Program-made: the position numbers and the translations under genes
Shown here: positions 54,746-61,989 of the stretch, in pieces
How positions within the stretch are numbered: position 1 is the first letter of the stretch
How the letters are laid out: each line of letters begins with the position of its first letter
Source of the DNA: Nitrospirota bacterium
Lineage (GTDB): Bacteria; Nitrospirota; Nitrospiria; Nitrospirales; Nitrospiraceae
Reading direction: 5' to 3'
Assembly: GCA_030645475.1 (NCBI GenBank)
Contig: JAUSMA010000015.1
Location: 124,001 to 188,000, forward strand
DNA: 64,000 nt
The notes under the pieces: generated by a model
Databases searched by the model: none
Told to the model about the DNA's origin: nothing
What the model saw: the letters and a program-made list of their open reading frames with translations, nothing else

Positions 54746-54957
54746 TCAGAGACTCTTCAGCCAAGAGTGGACAGCCTCCGCTATGAAATCCTCGATGACT
54801 CCGTGCCATACCAGGATTCTTGGCAGCATAGAGAGACAGCTTTCGCTGATTTCCGAAAATGTTTTTCCCTCCCCCACTAGACAGTTCGGTCGAAAGTTAC
54901 ATCATCAAGGAATACCCCAAGTATTTCTCGTTCTTCGACGAACTTGGTGCTCTCCAT
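54746..54957 (-). pseudogene. Frameshifted ~70-residue gene of unknown family
   Basis: From ATG 54957 (AAAGGCG upstream) the frame reads MESTKFVEEREILGVFLDD, VTFDRTV and stops. Adding one base near 54882 gives a smooth continuation LVGEGKTFSEISESCLSMLP, RILVWHGVIEDFIAEAVHSW, LKSL to a stop at 54746, for a total of exactly 71 codons including stop. It lies 53 bases upstream of the GHKL ATPase gene in the same direction, so it may be a damaged partner. The break falls in a G-rich run (GTGGGGGAGGG), so assembly error is possible. Confidence 0.5.
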
Positions 54958-55067
54958 CGCCTTTCAATGCTAGTCACTTGGGCCATTCGGTTGAAACAAG
55001 ACTGGGAAAATCCGATCGAGGCTGCCCCCCAGACCTCGTGAGATGGCATGCAGCTGGCAGGAGAGAA

Positions 55068-56669
55068 TCAATTAGACGGGACTCTCGGAAATTGGTGCAA
55101 CAACACTTTTCCGACAGTTTGAATCGCAGCGCCAACCTCTGCCTGGATCAAGCCCGATGCACCGGCATGACTGAGTTTATTCAGAACGGTTGACCGCATA
55201 GTCTCGACATCGTTTTCCAAAATTTCAGGGATGAGATCGAGAACATGGGAGCCTCTGTGCCTCTGCTCCTCGCGCTCCCGTTGGCGCTGGATGATCCCAT
55301 CCCACAAAACCCCAGCACCGATTTTGTCTGCATCTGGTTTAAAGGGCACCTTGATACCATGCTTCTCGGACACAATGCGGAGCTTCCACTCGAATGCGGA
55401 TCGCGCATAAACAGCCGCTGCCTTCAGGTCTCCGCTAGCGAGATGGGTCTTTGCCCGCTCCAAGTCACTCGCTGATGATTTCAGCTTGGGCACCAGTTGG
55501 CCGGTATCTTCGTCGGCTAGCAGTTCACGGTGGATCCATCCGTCTCTCTCGCGGAGATGTCCTCGCGCGAGATCGAACCAGACCCGGTCGTGAGTAAGCA
55601 GGAATATCTGGTAATTCTTGAAGCCCTCACTGGTCAGGATACGTAAAACTGGTAAGCGGTTTTGGAGCTCTAGCCCTATCAGCGCATCGTCCAGCACGAG
55701 AAAGCGCGGATACTCAGGATTGGCATAGTCATTGTCCGAGAGATGAACTCCGGCGAGGAAAAGGCAAATACTGAGCGCGGACAGCCTTGCCTCATTGAGG
55801 AACAGGTGGTGGTCAAGTACCTGCTTGCCACGAAAAGTGATCTCTGGAACTAAATCGGCGCCTTTGAGCTGGAGCGAGTCTTTTTCCCACGTGAGCGACA
55901 CCGGCTGGAACTTGATGGTGAGCTTGTGGTTCTCGAAGTGATTGAGGAACTCGGTGACCTTCGCTTCCAACTGCGGAAGGATTGCGTTGAAAGCCTGACT
56001 GAAGGCATACGCAGCGTCGTTAGCGAGGCGTAGCGCCCACTTATATCGGCTGGGTGGTCGCGTCTCCCACACTCTGCGCATGAGATCGCCCATGGTTGAT
56101 TCGCCTCCGACTGAGGTCGTGACTCGTACGCCTGCAAGAATCGCCAATGTAACCAAGTCAAAGAGTTGAGCCTCCAAACCCTCCGACTCCGCTCCATAGA
56201 TGGTGTCATGAATCCGAGGGCCACGGTTTGAGCGAGAGAGCGGGGCGGACAGTAGATTCGTCCGAAGCATGACCCGATAGTCCAGGAACCCTGAACGGCG
56301 GGCTCCGTCCACCAACAACGACCGCAACTCCGGGGTAATGGGCCCTGTAGTTGGATCCTTGGGAATAGTCAATGGATGGCCGTCGGCAGCGTTCCAATGG
56401 TACTCCCGATCATGAGGAGTTCCCGTAGCGTCGGTCCCTTTGAGCCACAGCAACACATGGGCGGTGCGGGTTTCCAGAGCGAAATGATTACGATGGTTAG
56501 CGATGGCGTCGCCACGCTCTTCGAAGAAACGTTTCAGAGCAAAGTAGAGGGATGATTTGCCTGCACCGTTTTCACCGTGCAGCAGCAGATTTTTTCCGCC
56601 ATTTAGATCGAGTTCGAAACACTCGTCGAAGGCGCGGAAGTTCTGCAGACTTATTCGCGTGATTTTCAC
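55068..56669 (-). CDS. SMC/RecF-like AAA ATPase, fourth gene of the cassette
   Basis: A 533-residue protein starting at GTG 56669 inside the stop of the upstream gene (GTGA overlap). It opens MKITRISLQNFRAFDECFEL, like RecF/SMC ATPases. Walker A is HGENGAGKSSLYF at residues 31-43. A signature-like LNEARLSALSICLFL, Walker B RFLVLDDALIGLE near 325 (Asp-Asp in place of Asp-Glu) and H-loop LLTHDRVWFD follow. There is no long coiled coil. The last ~130 residues are helical (AAAVYARSAFEWKLR, LNKLSHAG) and may be a HEPN-like or dimerisation domain. A role as DNA-end or phage sensor is inferred from context. Confidence 0.88.
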   Translation of the reverse strand: MKITRISLQNFRAFDECFELDLNGGKNLLLHGENGAGKSSLYFALKRFFEERGDAIANHRNHFALETRTAHVLLWLKGTDATGTPHDREYHWNAADGHPLTIPKDPTTGPITPELRSLLVDGARRSGFLDYRVMLRTNLLSAPLSRSNRGPRIHDTIYGAESEGLEAQLFDLVTLAILAGVRVTTSVGGESTMGDLMRRVWETRPPSRYKWALRLANDAAYAFSQAFNAILPQLEAKVTEFLNHFENHKLTIKFQPVSLTWEKDSLQLKGADLVPEITFRGKQVLDHHLFLNEARLSALSICLFLAGVHLSDNDYANPEYPRFLVLDDALIGLELQNRLPVLRILTSEGFKNYQIFLLTHDRVWFDLARGHLRERDGWIHRELLADEDTGQLVPKLKSSASDLERAKTHLASGDLKAAAVYARSAFEWKLRIVSEKHGIKVPFKPDADKIGAGVLWDGIIQRQREREEQRHRGSHVLDLIPEILENDVETMRSTVLNKLSHAGASGLIQAEVGAAIQTVGKVLLHQFPRVPSN

Positions 56670-57946
56670 TGCGATGTGCCTACTGAATCGTTTTCCCTGG
56701 CGGCTTTGAACTCATTGTAAGCCTCTTCCCAATTGATGCGCGGAAACGCCTGCTGAACCGATTCCAGAAAGTCGGGCCGGTCCAGCGTCTCGAACGTCAT
56801 ATCCTTATATCTCTCTTCCAAGGTCATACTGTGGATCAAATCCTTCGCGGCGGGGAAGACGGTAGAGATTTCCTCCTCGATCCATGACCGGATCGCGGCC
56901 TCATCGGTGCTTGGATTCAAGAGGCTTCCCAAGAGAGCATCTGGTGGGTTCTTAACAGCCAGCGGCAGATAATAATCCACGACCTGCTTCTCCGATTCAT
57001 CGAGTTTCGTCTGTAGCTCAGCTTCTACCTTCTTTTGATGGGCCTCAAGCTTGGCACGCAGGCTCACTATGCGTTTGGTGAGGTAGGGCTTGGCCGATTT
57101 CAACACAACCCTGCCGTGATCCTTCCCCAGCGACGGCGTGAAATTCTTTCGGATGTCGTTCAACTCATCCTCCAGGATCTTCGATGATAGTGAGCTGCCT
57201 TTCTCGATCAGATCGAAGGTGGTCTTGAGCTTGCCCTCCAGGTCTTTGGATGCGCCGAGGTTTTGCAGAGCCTTCGGAATGCGCACCCGGTGCCGCTGCA
57301 CGGCCGCGCCGGTAAGGGACAGTTCCACGTATTGCAAGTAGGGCTCGAAGACGCGCACCTGTCGGACGACGTCGAACTTGACGGGCGGGGCCGTCTCAAT
57401 TGCTGCCTTTACTATATCGAAATGCGTTCTCTCGATAGGACTCATGCCCAGCTCCGTCTGGAGTTGGGCGATTTTCTTGGTCTCTTCCGGTGTTGCAGCC
57501 TGCTCAATAGCTTCCTTCTGAGCGGTAGAAGAAAGATGGATTGCCAGCGTCTTCACCTGTCCGGAAGACAACTCCACGGCATTCGGCGTCTCGTCGCACT
57601 GCGGCTCCTGTTCGAGGTAGAGGGCCGTTGGGGTAAAAATCCAGCCTCGGTCGTCCACGATGAGGATGCCGCAACGCAAGCCGGGGGAATGGGTGGGTTC
57701 AATGTCGGCCTTCCGGAGCATTTCAACCCCTTCGAGAGAACCGTATCCCATACGCAGGGTGTGTTCATCAAAATCGATGCTGACGGTTAATGACAGTCGA
57801 ACCAACTCGCCCACTCGCTCGACAAGGGCTTTGGCTGTCTCAATCTGGATACCTGGAGCGGCGTAAATGACTCGACATTTAGCACTGCGAAACAGGGAGG
57901 CTATCCGACGAGAAGACAAGGCGGAAAGAGTGGATTGCGTGCTCAT
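56666..57946 (-). CDS. Phospholipase-D-fold protein without HKD residues, third gene of the cassette
   Basis: A 426-residue protein overlapping genes on both sides (ATGA, GTGA). Residues ~15-150 look like one PLD half: CRVIYAAPGIQIETAKAL, LTVSIDFDEHTLRMGYGS and the strand GLRCGILIVDDRGWIFTP, where the usual His-x-Lys is Arg-x-Gly. Residues ~165-330 are mixed helices including a Lys/Glu-rich coiled region, and the C-terminus is helical (FPRINWEEAYNEFKAARE). Catalysis by the PLD mechanism is unlikely; a structural or DNA-binding role is inferred. DISARM also carries a PLD protein (DrmC), but that one is shorter. Confidence 0.7.
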   Translation of the reverse strand: MSTQSTLSALSSRRIASLFRSAKCRVIYAAPGIQIETAKALVERVGELVRLSLTVSIDFDEHTLRMGYGSLEGVEMLRKADIEPTHSPGLRCGILIVDDRGWIFTPTALYLEQEPQCDETPNAVELSSGQVKTLAIHLSSTAQKEAIEQAATPEETKKIAQLQTELGMSPIERTHFDIVKAAIETAPPVKFDVVRQVRVFEPYLQYVELSLTGAAVQRHRVRIPKALQNLGASKDLEGKLKTTFDLIEKGSSLSSKILEDELNDIRKNFTPSLGKDHGRVVLKSAKPYLTKRIVSLRAKLEAHQKKVEAELQTKLDESEKQVVDYYLPLAVKNPPDALLGSLLNPSTDEAAIRSWIEEEISTVFPAAKDLIHSMTLEERYKDMTFETLDRPDFLESVQQAFPRINWEEAYNEFKAARENDSVGTSQ

Positions 57947-60900
57947 GCCTTGCCCTCGATAATGCGGATGATATCGAGGGTCTGAAGTTTGTCGAGAGCC
58001 ATGCGGAGAGGATGGTCGCCATCGTACAGAGTCTCGAATATCTGGCGAAGCCGCGCGAGCTGGTCTGGTTCGAGAATGCTTTCGAGATCCGGCAGCCCGG
58101 CCTGCTCCACCAGCTTAAACAATCGAAGACCCGCCCCGTGCACTTCCTCCGGGAAATACAGCTCGTACACCAGTCCGTTCAACACCCGTTCCCAATACGC
58201 CAACATCAACGGATCACGTGTGGATAGGTTCTCAGCGTGGTCGGCATAGTAGCGATGGAGACTGATCAACCATTGCACGACACTGGAGACAACTTGCTCT
58301 AACTCTCGAACCGATAGCGGGACTGGAATGCGCTCGATGAATCGTTTGCCGTAGGACCAATAACCACCGCGAAATGGAGTGCTAATGTTACTGATGAAAT
58401 AGTCGCAAATCCTTGAGTTCAGCAGTGCTTGGAGGAAATGAATCGGCCTGTTGCGGGCTTCACTATTCCAACGGACGCCGTAATACGGCCCATTACCGCC
58501 ACCCGTAAAATAGAGACGGGATGCGTCAAAGGAAAACCTAGGCGATTGAGAAATCACTTGAACAATCAGCTTCGGGGAATCGAAAAGCGTCAAGTTTTTC
58601 CGGTAGATATACCCATACCATTCCAGACTGTCTGCTTTGCCGGATTCACGAGCCCGCAAATCCGCTTCGTTCGACTTTAAGTATTCCCAAAGCTTCGGGC
58701 ATGCGCTTTTTAGCTCTTTCGCCGAAACGAGCTTCGCTTCGTGTTCGCTAAGTATGTAGGGGAAAATTAACCAGTGGTTAGAAGCTGGTGCTCGGTAAGG
58801 AGCGAGCGAGACATCGGCAAGGAAAGGCTTTAGGAATGTCGTTTCAACCTCCCATTGCACTCCATCCCTAGATTCAACTTTCGCTAGCCCAGACGAAGGA
58901 ACAGCCCGTTCACGAAGCACGAAAAGCCTATCAGCACTCGTTTGTAGTCCAACGAAAATCGAGGCGACATCGCCGAGCCGTGTGGGACATTGGTCTAGTT
59001 TCGAAAAAACTGCTGCGTCTTTACCAACTGTAAAGTTCCATTCCGATCCAGTAATGCTTTCGGGTTGGAAGCGCCCATCGACACCGGACAGAGTCGCCTT
59101 CCATGCTTGGAAATCGTGTGCTTTGACAAAACGGCAATCGGGGCTTCCTCCGTTCGCCAAGAACAGCAAGCATGTGTAAATCGTCGCTCCTGGAAAGACC
59201 TGTTCATCGCCAAAATGGACCACATGTCGGAGGCGCTTTCTTCTCGATATAAGCTCACGGAGCGGTTCGCCATATTGGGAGTTGAAAAACTTGTGGGGGC
59301 AAATATAAGCCAGGTGACCGTCCGATTTTAGCAGGCGCAAACCGGCTTCGATGAAAACGACGTAGAGGTCATAATTGCCCTTGGCTGCGCTGGCATAATG
59401 ATCTTTGAAGAAGGTGACGACCTTAGGGTCCTTCTTCTTCAACGTCTGGATGCGCACATATGGTGGGTTGCCTATAACAATGTCAAAGCCGCTCTCGACT
59501 TCTTGTGATTCTGAGGCCGTGAGTTCGGTTTGTCCGGCCGCTTCATTAACAAGTGTGAGGTTACCGAGGAGGGTCGCCGGGGCTTTACCGTTAATCTTCA
59601 CCTTGCCTACAGGAAAGCCGAACATCCATTCTGAGTCGAAAAATGGGGCGAAAGCATTCTGGTCATAGGGGTCCCAAGCTGCGAGCTGGCGGGCGGCTTG
59701 CTTAGGAATCGCGTGCTCGCGTTCGAGTAGCTGGGCTATCTCCTGGCGCTTGGTGGCGTCGGCCTCGCGCCATTTGCGTTTGTTGCCAGGGTCGCGGGCG
59801 TTGAAGTGTTCGTGGCGGATACGAGTGAGGTCGGCGCGGAGTTGGTCTATTTCGCCTGAGTAGAGATCACTCTCGGCCTTCTCGATGGGGATAAGAGTAT
59901 CGGCGGCGACGAGTCGAGTCTCGAGGTTCGGCAGCGGTCGGACACCGAGATTTTTTACCTGATGGTCAACCTTCTGGTCTACGACCAAGGAAATAAAGAA
60001 GCGGAGCTTGGCGATCTGGACGGCGACGGGTTGAATATCGACGCCGTAAATTGCGTTTTCAATGAGGTAAAGCTTGCGGGCAAAGTCGAGGGCGTGGAAA
60101 CGGGTATCGAATGATTTCTCAATGTCGGCGATGCGCGCGTCGCAGGCGCCGATTTCCTCCTTGGGTGCGCCGGACTCCTCAAGTAGAGCTCGATAGCGGC
60201 GGGCCTCAGCAAGACGGTCGCGTTTCCAGGATTCGTTATTGGGGTCGAGCTTCTGGAGCAGGTCCACAAGACGGTGGAGCGCTCCCATGGGGAAGGCGCC
60301 GGAACCGCAGGCGGGGTCGAGGATTTTTACGCGGCCGATGGCGGCGATGAGGGCATCGCGGGTATCGGGCCGGATATCCCGGAGCGTAGCCTTGTTGGAG
60401 AAGAGGTCTTCCAGCGCGCCCTTACAGCGAGGTACCTGGCTCCCGAGGTAGGACTTGAGGGCCTCGTCCACCATGTAGGCAACGATCTCGCGCGGGGTGT
60501 AGAAAGCGCCAAGAGCCTTGCGGGCAGTCGTGCGAGTGTCCTCATTGAAGGAGGCGAGGAGGTTTTCGAAAACCTTCCCGAGGAGTTCTGGATCGAGGGC
60601 GATTTCCTCCTCAAGAGGGGTGTTTTCTTCGATGGTGAACTTGTAGCGGGAGAGAATTTCTATCAGGCCACGGACCTTGGCCTTCTTCGAGCGGGCAGTG
60701 CGGCTGTCTTCATCGCCATAGTCCTTCGAAAGGTCCACTGTGCGCTCTGGGCCGAAGAAGAGGTCATTGGGCAGATGGCAAGCAAGCTTCGGGTTGTCGG
60801 AGAAGCCATCAAGAATGAAGTTGTCCTTCTTCTGGCCGGTTTTGTCGTCGAGGCAGTCGAAGAGGCCGCCGTTCAGGAATGGCACACGGGCAGAGAGCGC

Positions 60901-61989
60901 GGTCCAATCGGCAGAATCACGAAATTCAACCTCGTACCGCCAGAGATTGGTAATGCCAAAGTTTTTATCGTAACGCTGACCGTCCTTCTTTTTTTCGCGG
61001 AAGGCGCGCTGGTCGGACGGCATGTTGAGAGTGCCAAAGAAAAGGTTTTGCAGGACGGCGTGATAGTAGGTAGAGGCTGCTGGTGACAGATCCTTGAGAA
61101 GCTTTTTCAATGTGTAGTCGCGGAATAGCTCAGCAGGCAGCAGGCGCTTCTCGACGAGGAACCAGCAGAAAATGAGACGGGTGAGCAGGCGGATGAGGAA
61201 GAGGGATCTTTCCTCCTCTGTGTCGCAATGCTGCGGGAGGCGGATGGTGCCATCGTCCACCTGATGATGCGCCCAAAAGTACCAGTCGGCGATCTCGCGG
61301 TAAAAGTCGTTGGAGAGTGCGTAGGAACCGAGACGCTTTTGCCAGGCGGTGTGAAGAGCGACGAAGTTGGAGACGCCAAAGTCAGTGTCGAGATTCGTCA
61401 AAGCGAAATCGTTGAGGATTTCGAGGTGGGCTCGAATGGGATCGGCAAAGGCAACGTCCTTGATGAGGGTGACTTTTTCCAGGACATCGCGGGTTTGGTC
61501 GCGCTTGTGCAAGCGGCGGTTAATGACGGCGAGCGTAAGGGTATCGCCGTGTCTGAATAAGATAAGGGCCGGCATGGCGAAGAGCTTATTCACCTCGCGG
61601 GTAATGTTGGCAAGAACGGTGCGAGTGTAGTGACTGCTCTTGAGTTCAATCGCAATAAAGAGGTAGCTCTCAATGACGGCGCCGTCAAAAGAGCCCTTGC
61701 TGTCGAAAAGAACCTTTTGAGAACCGGCGGCGCGTATTTCGTCGTCGGTGAGCTGGAATAGAAAGTCGATGGATCTCCATTCCTCGGGGATGGAGAGCTT
61801 GTAGTTGAAGGTTTTGCCTTGAGCGAAGTTGGCGAGGAACTGCTCGCTGGTGTTGGGCGTGAGCTTGAGGCGCTTTTGGCTGATATAGCCGAGGGACTCG
61901 AAGAGGGACGTGGCAGCGGTGGCCAATGGCTGATTTTCGAATTTCTTGAGCGTGGACTCGATGGCCTGCTTTATTTCTTGAACTTTCAT
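57943..61989 (-). CDS. Eco57I-type adenine-specific DNA methyltransferase with N-terminal nuclease-like motif
   Basis: A 1348-residue N6-adenine methyltransferase. Motif I is KILDPACGSGAFPMG near residue 557 and motif IV is IVIGNPPYVRIQ near residue 840, in gamma-type order. Residues ~1040-1300 look like a TaqI-like target-recognition region (SPKLIVQVISQSPRFSFD, NRPIHFLQALLNS). Near the N-terminus, Asp102 and ELK at 115-117 (FDGAVIES, FIAIELKSSH) fit a PD-(D/E)xK-type nuclease core. Size and layout resemble DrmMI, PglX or type IIG enzymes. The start overlaps the helicase stop and the stop overlaps the PLD-like start, both as ATGA. Confidence 0.92.
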   Translation of the reverse strand: MKVQEIKQAIESTLKKFENQPLATAATSLFESLGYISQKRLKLTPNTSEQFLANFAQGKTFNYKLSIPEEWRSIDFLFQLTDDEIRAAGSQKVLFDSKGSFDGAVIESYLFIAIELKSSHYTRTVLANITREVNKLFAMPALILFRHGDTLTLAVINRRLHKRDQTRDVLEKVTLIKDVAFADPIRAHLEILNDFALTNLDTDFGVSNFVALHTAWQKRLGSYALSNDFYREIADWYFWAHHQVDDGTIRLPQHCDTEEERSLFLIRLLTRLIFCWFLVEKRLLPAELFRDYTLKKLLKDLSPAASTYYHAVLQNLFFGTLNMPSDQRAFREKKKDGQRYDKNFGITNLWRYEVEFRDSADWTALSARVPFLNGGLFDCLDDKTGQKKDNFILDGFSDNPKLACHLPNDLFFGPERTVDLSKDYGDEDSRTARSKKAKVRGLIEILSRYKFTIEENTPLEEEIALDPELLGKVFENLLASFNEDTRTTARKALGAFYTPREIVAYMVDEALKSYLGSQVPRCKGALEDLFSNKATLRDIRPDTRDALIAAIGRVKILDPACGSGAFPMGALHRLVDLLQKLDPNNESWKRDRLAEARRYRALLEESGAPKEEIGACDARIADIEKSFDTRFHALDFARKLYLIENAIYGVDIQPVAVQIAKLRFFISLVVDQKVDHQVKNLGVRPLPNLETRLVAADTLIPIEKAESDLYSGEIDQLRADLTRIRHEHFNARDPGNKRKWREADATKRQEIAQLLEREHAIPKQAARQLAAWDPYDQNAFAPFFDSEWMFGFPVGKVKINGKAPATLLGNLTLVNEAAGQTELTASESQEVESGFDIVIGNPPYVRIQTLKKKDPKVVTFFKDHYASAAKGNYDLYVVFIEAGLRLLKSDGHLAYICPHKFFNSQYGEPLRELISRRKRLRHVVHFGDEQVFPGATIYTCLLFLANGGSPDCRFVKAHDFQAWKATLSGVDGRFQPESITGSEWNFTVGKDAAVFSKLDQCPTRLGDVASIFVGLQTSADRLFVLRERAVPSSGLAKVESRDGVQWEVETTFLKPFLADVSLAPYRAPASNHWLIFPYILSEHEAKLVSAKELKSACPKLWEYLKSNEADLRARESGKADSLEWYGYIYRKNLTLFDSPKLIVQVISQSPRFSFDASRLYFTGGGNGPYYGVRWNSEARNRPIHFLQALLNSRICDYFISNISTPFRGGYWSYGKRFIERIPVPLSVRELEQVVSSVVQWLISLHRYYADHAENLSTRDPLMLAYWERVLNGLVYELYFPEEVHGAGLRLFKLVEQAGLPDLESILEPDQLARLRQIFETLYDGDHPLRMALDKLQTLDIIRIIEGKA

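Noticed and set aside
54684-55193. A 169-codon plus-strand frame between the GHKL and SMC-ATPase genes
   Set aside because: Its end overlaps the 3' end of the ATPase gene and its middle is antisense to the better-supported frameshifted small gene.
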